Source: an uncultured Bacilli bacterium (lineage in GTDB: Bacteria > Bacillota_I > Bacilli_A > RF39 > UBA660). Taken from it: a stretch of 30,907 nt of DNA. Under the pieces are notes generated by a model, which saw only the letters and a program-made list of their open reading frames with translations, had not been told where the DNA came from and ran no database searches. Every line of letters starts with the position of its first letter. Position 1 is the first letter of the stretch. Shown piece after piece: positions 9,472 through 17,509 of this stretch. The position numbers and the translations under genes were made by a program. The stretch spans positions 1-30,907 of the forward strand of contig CALVVV010000005.1 in NCBI GenBank assembly GCA_944363995.1, in the 5' to 3' direction.

Positions 9472-10044
9472 GAATTATTAAAAGAAAATGTTCAATTGGA
9501 TTTACTACCTAACCATGAAGAAAATAATCACTATCTCGCCTATGCTTTCATAAATGATGTCTACACCATCAACTATATACCCATTGATCAATTCATAAAC
9601 TACATTAACAAGTTAAATGAGGAAGACTGTAAATTCAAAAGATCAAGTTTAATGTTAAGAGATGCTGCTTTTTTTGAATCTATTTGGTTATTTGATGAAT
9701 TAGCATGCTTAAAAATCAATCCATACTTTGATGCAGATATAAAATATTGATTTTTAGCAATTTTTTTATACAAGGACAATGGTTATGATCAAGAATCTTT
9801 GCTTAATCTATTTGATAACAATCCTATAAGGCAAGATATCTTTTTCGCACAATTTTTTTACTTCGTTAAAAAATATATAAAACATAGATTATCTGAAGGA
9901 AAACAATTTACAAATATGTCACATTTTAAGGAACAATTATTAAATACAATTATAGATTATACCAATAAATTTCCAAATCATTATAAATCATCTCTCATAA
10001 CTCAATGTGATAATAAGGAATTTGATGATTTGTTCAACAATTAA
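9472..10044 (+). pseudogene. Unrecognised protein remnant with in-frame TGA
   Basis: A single frame open from 9472 (stop at 9469-9471) to TAA at 10042-10044, interrupted once by TGA at 9748-9750. The two pieces (LPNHEENNHYLAYAF... and YKDNGYDQESLLNLF...KEFDDLFNN) read as one acidic, mostly helical protein of about 190 residues. No ATG and no good ribosome binding site exist before the first piece; only a TTG at 9496 is available. The start is therefore probably lost. The family is not recognised. It lies between the presumed defence gene and other decayed genes. Confidence 0.4.
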
Positions 10045-10131
10045 ACATATTAGATAAATTACAAGAATCAGATAATGAAAATAAATAAGATTTTCTATCT
10101 TGAACATTGGAATATAAAATATTTACTTTAT

Positions 10132-10164
10132 AAAAAATGTAGACATAAAACGTCTACATTTTTT
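10132..10164. terminator. Strong bidirectional terminator
   Basis: AAAAAATGTAGAC (10132-10144) pairs perfectly with GTCTACATTTTTT (10152-10164), a 13-bp stem with a 7-base loop and U-tracts on either strand. It separates the plus-strand remnant from the minus-strand remnants and nearly matches the hairpin at 11465-11500. Confidence 0.75.
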
Positions 10165-10205
10165 AAAACTGATAAATCATAACTGATATTTTAAGATAAA
10201 TTTAT

Positions 10206-10669
10206 CTATGCTTTTTTTGTAAAATTATATCTTATTTCGTTATCTTCTTTATTAGAACCATACCATACTAAATTTATCAACTCTAAAGATATTTTATTAT
10301 TTATTAAATCTATTATATCTTTAAATTTATATGTTTTATTATCTTCTATGCCAAGCAAATGGATTAATCTTATATCTAACTTTTCATTATAATCATTCTT
10401 TTCATAGATAATGTTATTATAAGAGAATCTATCAATACAGATATTGTTTTTTTAATACTTACAAGGTTTACAAATATCATCATGACTATACGTAAATTGT
10501 ATTCCATCTACTTTATTTTCAATGACAGAATTTCTTATAAGATAGAAATCATGATTAAAATTTTTATCATTCATAAAATTTTCTAAACCTTTACCGTACA
10601 ATTTAAAAATATCTAAAAGATGTTGCAGCTTTATAATTATATGCAAATTAATATTTCTTTCTAAAATAT
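10206..10669 (-). pseudogene. DUF1284-type protein, broken by an in-frame stop
   Basis: The minus-strand frame reads KLQHLLDIFKLYGKG and, later, DDICKPCKY, matching the HLL...GxG and D-x-C-x-x-C pattern of small DUF1284 proteins. It meets a TAA at 10452-10454 but continues in the same frame (NNICIDRFSYNNIIYE... to TKKA) to TAG at 10206-10208. This second half has the length and character of the family's C-terminus, so one nonsense mutation splits a protein of about 150 residues. The start is uncertain; a TTG near 10651 is possible. The function of DUF1284 is unknown. The 5' end abuts or overlaps the end of the next remnant upstream, suggesting a former operon. Confidence 0.5.
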
Positions 10670-11447
10670 TTACTATTATTGTAAAATTTAATAACATCAT
10701 CTTTTAGATATTCCATATCCATACTTTCCAATAAATCTATAATATTATCAATACTGTTATCCATAGTAGCATAATATGATTCTAACTGATTTAAAGCTTC
10801 TTCTCTGGTTAATAACTTATAACGAATCATCTGACTTAATTTAAATTCTGTTTCAGTATACCCTAAAAGTTCATAATAAAAGAAATCTTTAAAGGTTTCT
10901 ACTAAGCAATCAAAATGCCAACTTCTTTCGGGTCTTTTCAAATTTAGTTTTTCTTTAACAGCCTCTTCGTATTTTTGAGGATTGTTTGGGATATAATTAT
11001 CAAAATCAAATAGTTGATATTTACTAAATTCCCGTGAAAGAATTTTACCCTTTTTATTTTTTGCCTTATATTCTAAATTATCATCTCTTAAGATGATTTC
11101 AATATTATCCGGAAAATTGTAATTTACATTTTCTGCAAGACCACGTATTAAACCATATTTAGAATTTCCATTTCCTTTTTCTTTTAATAATTCCCCTTTA
11201 AATGGGGCAAGTTCTAAGTATGAAGCAGCACTAACAAATTTAGATATTTTATATTTTGAATAAGCAATTTCATACAGTTCTCCAGTAATCCCATATCTAC
11301 AACCAGCACATAATGCAACTCTAACCATGGCTGGATCTGGATTTTCAAGAATGATTCCAAATTATTTTTAAATCGTGGTAAAAACATTTTTTTACGTACT
11401 ACTTCATTAATTACTATCTTTTCATTGAAAAGTTCAGAATAATTCAA
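10648..11447 (-). pseudogene. PP-loop (N-acetyl sugar amidotransferase-like) C-terminal remnant, frameshifted
   Basis: The long frame (ATG 11328 to 10648, 226 residues) starts with MVRVALCAGCRYGITGE and contains ETEFKLSQMIRYKLLTREEA, which resembles the C-terminal 'LSSLI..G.ITREEAL' region of N-acetyl sugar amidotransferases and related PP-loop ATPases. Its sense extends upstream of the ATG (GIILENPDPA) to a frameshift near 11350. It then continues in the frame that begins at 11447 (NEKIVINEVVRKKMFLPRFK). The nucleotide-binding PP-loop half (SGGxDS) is absent, so the gene is both 5'-truncated and frameshifted. The family assignment rests on pattern memory only and is moderate. Confidence 0.45.
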
Positions 11448-11464
11448 ATTACAATATAGATATA

Positions 11465-11500
11465 AAAAAATGTAAACACATAAATCCGGTCTACATTTTT
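11465..11500. terminator. Hairpin matching the 10132 terminator
   Basis: AAAAATGTAAAC (about 11466-11477) pairs with GTCTACATTTTT (11489-11500) with one mismatch and an 11-base loop. Together with 10132-10164 it brackets the two minus-strand remnants. Confidence 0.6.
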
Positions 11501-11841
11501 GATTAAATAATACTAATATTTTTTTCTTATTGAAAGATGGAAAATATCATATATTTTATGAGTGAATAATATAAAATAATTAAAAATTTAAATTATTTTA
11601 TATTATTTTTGATTTGATTTTTACAAAAAAATGTATGTATTAATTTGTGATAGATAAATCATATAATTATTTCTACTGAACATATATAAAATATATTTTT
11701 TAATGTAATGATATAAAAACTCATTGATATAAACTCAGATTTTATATTTTTTATCAAGATAGTCCATAGAACTAGTATGTTTTGTTTCTCTGCTATTTAA
11801 GCAATATTTATTTATAAAAACTAAACAAGTAATATTTGATA
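11501..11841. other. Empty AT-rich spacer
   Basis: No credible gene, RNA or strong hairpin is seen in this stretch of about 340 bp beyond the 3' end of the ABC operon. It is almost entirely A/T. Confidence 0.5.
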
Positions 11842-12537
11842 TCAATAATATTTATCATATACTTGTAATGATACTGAATTATATTTCATCAATTCCTCAT
11901 TATCGATAAAAACAGCTGATGAATTTTTAAAGTCACGATAGTATATCTCACCGGAATCAATTTGTAATGGATCAATATATTTAGGGCTTTCTTCCTTGCA
12001 ATATTTACCAAATCTAGTTGATACTGGCAAATAAGTGATTTCTTCATTATTCTTGTATTTATATCCATCTACCTTGTCTAAATGTTTTAAAAATAAAATA
12101 TATTCCTGATCAGGGTTCATTAAAACATATCCGCGTATTGAAGTGATATTTTCCATGTTTTTTAGATAGGATATTGATACCGGTTCTTGAATATAGATAA
12201 TATCTCCTTTTTTTAGATTATCGTTGCTACTATAAATATCTATAATTTTTACGGGTGTTTCGATACTGTTATAGAACAATATACTGTCATTCAATGATTG
12301 TACCTTGACAATTAAGTCACTGTTTTTTTCTAATTCATCTAAACTGTTTATTGAATTATTGAAGTATATGCTTTCTTCATTATTTGAATACATAAAGTTT
12401 TCAAGATCATACTGTTCCCTAATTTTACTTAAATTATAGTCACCGGTAAAAGAATACTTAGTCATTACTGCATACCCTATGGTTGTACTGATTAAAATTA
12501 AAACAGCTAAAAAATATATCTTTGTACTTCTAGTCAT
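11842..12537 (-). CDS. Membrane-anchored extracellular protein of the ABC operon
   Basis: A 231-residue protein with one N-terminal membrane helix (about 7-26) and a large polar, mostly outward-facing region. There are no cysteines in a pattern I recognise and no catalytic motif. The ATG at 12537 overlaps the end of the ATPase gene by 8 bp, so it is translationally coupled and last in the operon. In DUF2712/bacteriocin-type export operons such anchored proteins often accompany the transporter. A role in export or self-protection is inferred, not shown. Confidence 0.7.
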   Translation of the reverse strand: MTRSTKIYFLAVLILISTTIGYAVMTKYSFTGDYNLSKIREQYDLENFMYSNNEESIYFNNSINSLDELEKNSDLIVKVQSLNDSILFYNSIETPVKIIDIYSSNDNLKKGDIIYIQEPVSISYLKNMENITSIRGYVLMNPDQEYILFLKHLDKVDGYKYKNNEEITYLPVSTRFGKYCKEESPKYIDPLQIDSGEIYYRDFKNSSAVFIDNEELMKYNSVSLQVYDKYY

Positions 12538-13174
12538 TTTTTTCCACTCTTTCTACTTTTCCTGAATTTAAATATATTTTTTCATCAAACAGTTCATCTA
12601 TATCCTGATAATTGTGAGTCGCAATGATTATACAGGCATTACGCATTTTTTCCACAGTCATAATCTTTTTGAATTGTAAAATTGCATCCTGATCTAACGC
12701 ATTTGTTGGCTCGTCAAGCAATATAAGCTGCGGTTTTTCCATGATTGCCTGTGCAATAGCCAATCTCTGTTTCATTCCAAGTGAATATTTAGCCACAGTT
12801 CTTTTATCATTAGGGTCTAATCCGACTCGTTTTAATGCTTCTAAAACATCCGGTTTAGAAATTTTATCTCTGATTTCTGCCAGATAGAGAAGGTTTTCCA
12901 TTCCGGTATAATATTTGAAAAAAGTAGGTGTTTCAATAATTAACCCCATTTCTGGGGGATAGTCGATATCTTGATGAAGTGTCTGATGATCAATAACGAT
13001 TTCACCTTTATCAATTTGAATCAAACCGGCAATAGCACGCAATAACATTGTTTTACCTGACCCGTTATGACCGCATAATCCGTAAATTTTTCCGCTTTCA
13101 AATTCTAAAGTTATATTATTTAAAATCATATTTGATTTTATTTCTCTTGAAATATCGTTTATGTTAATTTTCAT
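12530..13174 (-). CDS. ABC transporter ATPase
   Basis: A 214-residue ATP-binding subunit. It has Walker A GHNGSGKT at 35-42, signature YSLGMKQRL at 130-138, Walker B LILLDEP at 150-156 and the switch His187 (ATHN). The ATG at 13174 is chosen because GGAGG sits 6 bp upstream; an in-frame TTG at 13186 would place the start inside that site. It overlaps the preceding permease by 11 bp. With the three upstream membrane proteins it forms an exporter of the bacteriocin/lantibiotic-immunity type (one ATPase, several ABC-2 type permeases). It probably exports or expels the DUF2712 product or a related peptide; that link is inferred from order. Confidence 0.92.
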   Translation of the reverse strand: MKININDISREIKSNMILNNITLEFESGKIYGLCGHNGSGKTMLLRAIAGLIQIDKGEIVIDHQTLHQDIDYPPEMGLIIETPTFFKYYTGMENLLYLAEIRDKISKPDVLEALKRVGLDPNDKRTVAKYSLGMKQRLAIAQAIMEKPQLILLDEPTNALDQDAILQFKKIMTVEKMRNACIIIATHNYQDIDELFDEKIYLNSGKVERVEKND

Positions 13175-13970
13175 AATTACCTCCAATTAGATCTTTTCTG
13201 TTAATTGCATACATTAATCCACTGATGCTTATAATTAATTCAATGACCTGACTTATCAAAGAAAATATGTATTTATAATCAGGCAATGCAGAATAGGTTA
13301 CAGGTATATCATATAAAGTGTATACAGAAGGATAATAGTAGTTATAATTGCCATGATTTAAGGGAATAAATTTACAAAGTTCAATATTAGACGGAAAGTT
13401 ATCCAATATAACTCCAGATATAATGACCGGAGCAACAATTAATAATAATGAAAAAACCATTCCTATTTCCAATTTTAAATGATACAAAAAGAATTCACTT
13501 ATAAACAGAATAATTAAAAGCTGAATCGTTGATGTTATCAGCAGTTTTATAAATTCACCACCAATTATTTGCATAGGATTAAACTGAAAAGTTATTAAAA
13601 TAACGATGATTACATTGATAAACTGATAAAATAAACAGTAAAAGATATTTTTTATAGAAATAAAGAACAGAAGTTTAGTATTTTTTTCAAATCTGTATCT
13701 TATATATATTTCATTTTCTTTTATTTCCCTGATAATTTCATACGGTATCAAATATATAAATAATGCTGAAATCATTAAAAATAAAATAATCTGCAGCATC
13801 GATGCACTTTCTTCTAAAAAAATACCGCCCATATATATTTGATATGTACCTAGCAGCTCGTTTGCTATAAAACCTCTATGAGTGACATATTTAAGTGTAA
13901 AAGATACAGCAATCAGAAATAATATCTTTATCAGTATTTTTTTATTTTTAGCCATAAATTTATAAAACAT
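13164..13970 (-). CDS. ABC-2-type permease subunit (third membrane protein)
   Basis: A 268-residue integral membrane protein with about six hydrophobic segments (near 12-30, 60-80, 105-130, 140-165, 170-195, 235-260) and an extracellular Tyr/Asn-rich stretch around 205-235. It overlaps the upstream permease by 11 bp and the ATPase by 11 bp, so the operon is tightly coupled. I assign it as a permease from topology and context; there is no diagnostic motif. Confidence 0.75.
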   Translation of the reverse strand: MFYKFMAKNKKILIKILFLIAVSFTLKYVTHRGFIANELLGTYQIYMGGIFLEESASMLQIILFLMISALFIYLIPYEIIREIKENEIYIRYRFEKNTKLLFFISIKNIFYCLFYQFINVIIVILITFQFNPMQIIGGEFIKLLITSTIQLLIILFISEFFLYHLKLEIGMVFSLLLIVAPVIISGVILDNFPSNIELCKFIPLNHGNYNYYYPSVYTLYDIPVTYSALPDYKYIFSLISQVIELIISISGLMYAINRKDLIGGNYEN

Positions 13971-14625
13971 TTTTAGATTCTCCTAGTATTTCTAACTTAC
14001 AAATATTTTTATATAAAATGACAGCCAGCAGGATAATGAATAATACCATAGCAGTTATTAAAATAATTTTGTTTTCATATTCAAACAGCATCAATGCTAC
14101 CAGGTTAGGGATAATATTCTCTCTAAACAGACTGCTTAGCAGGTTAGTAATATTACATAGGCAGTAAGTCATAATAACTGATACATTTTTATTTCTTGTT
14201 TTAAAATATACGATCATAAAGATCATACAGATGATCATGATATTTATAACAAAACTGATATAATATCTCATTATCATGAAGAAATCGATCTGATAAATGA
14301 AAACAGCAGCAAAATGTACTGGCAGTAATAATATGCATACGATCTTGAATGAATCTAAGAAAATCTTTTCAATAATGAAATAGAATAACTGTTTTTTCGT
14401 CTGAAACCTTGGGATGACCATATTATTAAATATCGGTAATATATCAGTAGAAAAATATGACAATACAACCGGAACAATAAATACAACAATGATTATAATT
14501 GAAAAAGTATTTACCATGATGTCATCAGTATTGACTGCATTTTTAAACATAAACAAAACTATAAGTTCAACAATTACTAAAAAAACATAATTATTAATCT
14601 GATCTCTGTTAATGAATTGTTTCAT
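13960..14625 (-). CDS. ABC transporter membrane subunit (second membrane protein)
   Basis: A 221-residue protein made almost entirely of hydrophobic segments (about six). It starts at the ATG at 14625 inside the end of the first permease (17-bp overlap), reached after a TTCC-rich stretch that gives AAGGAATGAAAA on the coding strand. The sequence is too hydrophobic and diverged for a family name. Position and topology make it part of the ABC exporter. Three small unequal permeases with one ATPase is a known arrangement of peptide-export and immunity transporters. Confidence 0.7.
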   Translation of the reverse strand: MKQFINRDQINNYVFLVIVELIVLFMFKNAVNTDDIMVNTFSIIIIVVFIVPVVLSYFSTDILPIFNNMVIPRFQTKKQLFYFIIEKIFLDSFKIVCILLLPVHFAAVFIYQIDFFMIMRYYISFVINIMIICMIFMIVYFKTRNKNVSVIMTYCLCNITNLLSSLFRENIIPNLVALMLFEYENKIILITAMVLFIILLAVILYKNICKLEILGESKNVL

Positions 14626-15439
14626 ATTTTTTCATTCCTTTTATCAAAATCAAGATTTCTGACAAATTTAGCATTAATATAGATACACATACACTTAAAA
14701 AGGATATATTGGCATCAATTACCATATATGAAATATAGTTTAAAAAACTTAGATCAAAAATTATCCCAATAATACTGATTCCAGCTATGCCAATAAATGA
14801 CATAATACAAATTTGAATAAATTCCATTTGATTGAACGGTTTAATAAAACTTAAAGAATATGGAATATTGGAAACTGCTGCTAAAAAAATGCTGATTAGC
14901 AAAATTTTTGATAATATATAAATCAAAGGGTTTTGAATTCTTAAAAAATCAAATAAAATATTTTGGTCATATCCCTGAATAATGTCATATACCGGCATTC
15001 CCCATCGGTTATCAAAACCGACAGCTGGATAAACGATATAGGAAATAATTAAATTTATTATTCCTGAAAATAAAATTACACTGAAAACTAGCACAAAATT
15101 GGCAATAAATTTAGAAACGTAATAGTCTTTCTTTTTTGTTCGGGTAATTATCATTGTCTGCATCCCATTTTTCTCTTCTTTCCATTTACTGGATGAATAA
15201 ACTATCATAACAATCAAAGGTGATAAATATTGAAAAATATTGATAATAGCTCTTGCTTTAATGCTGACGTACATAGAATTATCAACATACGATCTTATAT
15301 ATAAAATGTTATGACCAAAGTCCTGATAACAGTTCAGTATGATACTAATTAAACTTATTAAAAGGATAGCTGCAAATGTAAATTTAAACTCGATTTGATT
15401 TATCGAGTTTTTTATTTCGATTTTAATCTGTTTAATCAT
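14609..15439 (-). CDS. ABC transporter membrane subunit (first membrane protein)
   Basis: A 276-residue integral membrane protein. An N-terminal helix (about 19-40) is followed by a large outward loop containing YIRSYVDNSMYVS, then a basic cytoplasmic loop around 90-105 (KWKEEKNGMQTMIITRTKKK) that is typical of ABC-2 permeases, and four or five more membrane segments. The ATG at 15439 has no strong ribosome binding site and lies just past a terminator that ends the DUF2712 gene. Expression may therefore depend on read-through. Confidence 0.75.
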   Translation of the reverse strand: MIKQIKIEIKNSINQIEFKFTFAAILLISLISIILNCYQDFGHNILYIRSYVDNSMYVSIKARAIINIFQYLSPLIVMIVYSSSKWKEEKNGMQTMIITRTKKKDYYVSKFIANFVLVFSVILFSGIINLIISYIVYPAVGFDNRWGMPVYDIIQGYDQNILFDFLRIQNPLIYILSKILLISIFLAAVSNIPYSLSFIKPFNQMEFIQICIMSFIGIAGISIIGIIFDLSFLNYISYMVIDANISFLSVCVSILMLNLSEILILIKGMKKYETIH

Positions 15440-15443
15440 AATC

Positions 15444-15471
15444 TTAAAAAGAAACTGCTTTTAGCAGTTTC
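15444..15471 (-). terminator. Terminator/attenuator between DUF2712 gene and ABC operon
   Basis: Read on the minus strand, GAAACTGC (15471-15464), loop TAAAA, GCAGTTTC (15458-15451) and then TTTTT make a strong 8-bp intrinsic terminator. It begins one base after the DUF2712 stop and ends only a few bases before the permease ATG. It would make the secreted protein abundant relative to its transporter. Confidence 0.8.
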
Positions 15472-15861
15472 CTATCTAAAATTAACTGTTCCGGCACAGA
15501 ATGCTGTATCCACAGACCAGCTAGCATTTTCCATACCTAAAATGATTTCTGTACCTTCTGCAGCATATCCATCTGTTGTAAATTTAATATCAGAAGTATT
15601 ACCTTTCTTTTGATCATAATCATTTGAAATTTGTCTTTTTGAAGAATTATTTGCCCAAAAAGTTACAGTGCTAGTTCCTTCAACATTTTCAAGTGTATTT
15701 GTTATGTAATTAGCTTTTGTAGTTTTTGCATGTGCACTAGTATAATTATTTCCTTGGAATCGAGGCAACTTATATCCCACATATCCAGCTGCACTTACTG
15801 CACTAATAGATAAAATACCTGCACATAAACTTGTAGCAATAATTTTTCTTAATTTCTTCAT
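15472..15861 (-). CDS. DUF2712-type secreted protein (bacteriocin-like)
   Basis: A 129-residue exported protein: signal peptide MKKLRKIIATSLCAGILSIS with cleavage near VSA, then a mature region of about 105 residues rich in Thr, Asn and Ser (TSTVTFWANNSSKRQISNDY, later ILGMENASWSVDT). The lysine start, beta-rich mature part and 'STVTFW..N.SKR.IS.D' core resemble DUF2712 proteins, which are commonly followed by ABC exporters and related in style to lactococcin-972-like bacteriocins. GAGGAGGA lies 5-7 bp before the ATG at 15861, so that start is preferred over the ATG at 15867, which touches the site. Bacteriocin activity is an inference. Confidence 0.7.
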   Translation of the reverse strand: MKKLRKIIATSLCAGILSISAVSAAGYVGYKLPRFQGNNYTSAHAKTTKANYITNTLENVEGTSTVTFWANNSSKRQISNDYDQKKGNTSDIKFTTDGYAAEGTEIILGMENASWSVDTAFCAGTVNFR

Positions 15862-15867
15862 TTTCAT

Positions 15868-16330
15868 TCCTCCTCTTTCTTTTTTTGCAGATACGCTAGC
15901 AATCTACGTAAATTATTTTACATAAAAATAGAAAATAGTGAATAAACTTTGATCAAACTACATTATTATTGAACAAAAGTAGATAGTTTCAAAAATAAAT
16001 ATTTATTTCTCATGTATATTTTAGAAAAAATATTATCGATGCATGAACATCCAATAAAGAGATTAAATAAAAGTTAATTTGCTTTTTACTATAATAATGC
16101 TTGATTGATTATTATCTATTCTTTTAATATCTTATATAAAGTATATTAATTGATGTGATTTCTGCTAACAAAGTTCTTAAAAAAACAATTTTTTAGCAAA
16201 TTATTATCATCACTAAATTTTTGTACTACGATATACATAATGTATTTTAATTAATTTTAAATAACAGTTTTTTTAATATTTTTTATTAGTTATAATACTA
16301 TTTTAATACAAGACAACATATTTTTTATAC
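15868..16330. other. Intergenic region upstream of the DUF2712 gene
   Basis: It must contain the minus-strand promoter of the DUF2712 gene, but I see no convincing -35/-10 pair. A short imperfect inverted repeat (AGAT-AC-GCTAGC-A-ATCT, 15889-15905) lies in the probable leader. The rest, beyond the 3' end of the MFS gene, is AT-rich without a clear terminator. Confidence 0.4.
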
Positions 16331-17509
16331 TTATTCTTTCTCAATATTTTTTTCTAGTGAAATAATTAATCGTATAACAACTGCAATAATAATAAGAGTT
16401 AATTGAAACCATATATATAGATTTGTTGAAACATATGTCATAAAAAGTCCTAAAGCTATTGGAAATATTAATCCACCTACTAAATTAAAAGCAATTTGAA
16501 ATGAAGTGATTTTTTGAGCTTCTCTTATTTCATAACATATATGATTTTCATATAGTGTAAAAGGATAGACAACACACATTCCCATTCCAGTTAATAAAAC
16601 CGATACTATAATCATAGAAATATTAAAAGACACTAAAAGTAAAAACGTTCCTAATGCAGATATAATCAATCCTAGAAAAATTATTTTTTTTATCTCTATA
16701 TTTTTAGAAATAATTCCAACTACAAATCTACTAAGCATTACTGATCCAAAGTATAGTGTAACTACAATTGAAGCAATTTCAGAACTATAATTCAAACATT
16801 CTTGTAAATATGTAGCTAGCCATAAATTAATGGAGACATCAAATCCACTAAATACAAAAATATACAAAATTCTTAAAAATATCAAATGTTTACTACATTT
16901 ACTCTTTACATTATATTCAATATTTTTTTCTTCTGTGCTTTTATACTCTTTTATTTTCTTTCTATTTAAGAATAATATCACAACTAATATAAATTGTAAC
17001 ATGGATATGAGAATGGTACTCAATTTCCAAGTATAGTTTACTCTCTGTAAAACACTATAAATAGTTGGACCTATAACTGCTCCTACTCCCCAAAAACCAT
17101 GTAGCCAAATCATATGTTTGGCATTTAAATTTTCAGAAACAAAATTGTTTAGACTAGCGTCTACAGCCCCTGCTCCAATTCCTAGTGGAATTGCAGCAAA
17201 ACAAATCATTAAAAAAGAAGTAGAACATCCAATCAATAACAACCCTATTGCAGTAAGAAAACAACTATATACTACTATTTTTTCTACACTAAGTTTATCA
17301 ACAATATATGTATACATAACACTAGAAAAAGCTGCCAATATTGAAACAATAGTCATAATAATACTACCATAATAAATAGGTACACCAAAACTTTCTCTTA
17401 CTTCAGGCCATGCAACTCCCAAGATACTATCCGGTATGCCTAAACTTATATAAATCAAGTATATAAGTATTATTGTAGTTACTCTTGATTTTTTTATACA
17501 GTTAATCAT
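16331..17509 (-). CDS. MFS transporter, likely exporter of the cluster's product
   Basis: A 392-residue major facilitator with about 12 membrane segments and a central charged loop (about 180-205, KKIKEYKSTEEKN). It has the MFS hallmarks of an early GIPDSILGVAWP stretch, a short basic/acidic turn after helix 2 (YIVDKLSVEK) and GIGAGAVDASLNNF in helix 4-5, which resembles the fucose-permease-like branch. The ATG at 17509 overlaps the preceding ligase stop by 8 bp; in-frame ATG 17518 and TTG 17527 are also possible. As the last gene of the biosynthetic operon it most likely exports the finished compound or gives self-resistance. The substrate is unknown. Confidence 0.8.
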   Translation of the reverse strand: MINCIKKSRVTTIILIYLIYISLGIPDSILGVAWPEVRESFGVPIYYGSIIMTIVSILAAFSSVMYTYIVDKLSVEKIVVYSCFLTAIGLLLIGCSTSFLMICFAAIPLGIGAGAVDASLNNFVSENLNAKHMIWLHGFWGVGAVIGPTIYSVLQRVNYTWKLSTILISMLQFILVVILFLNRKKIKEYKSTEEKNIEYNVKSKCSKHLIFLRILYIFVFSGFDVSINLWLATYLQECLNYSSEIASIVVTLYFGSVMLSRFVVGIISKNIEIKKIIFLGLIISALGTFLLLVSFNISMIIVSVLLTGMGMCVVYPFTLYENHICYEIREAQKITSFQIAFNLVGGLIFPIALGLFMTYVSTNLYIWFQLTLIIIAVVIRLIISLEKNIEKE

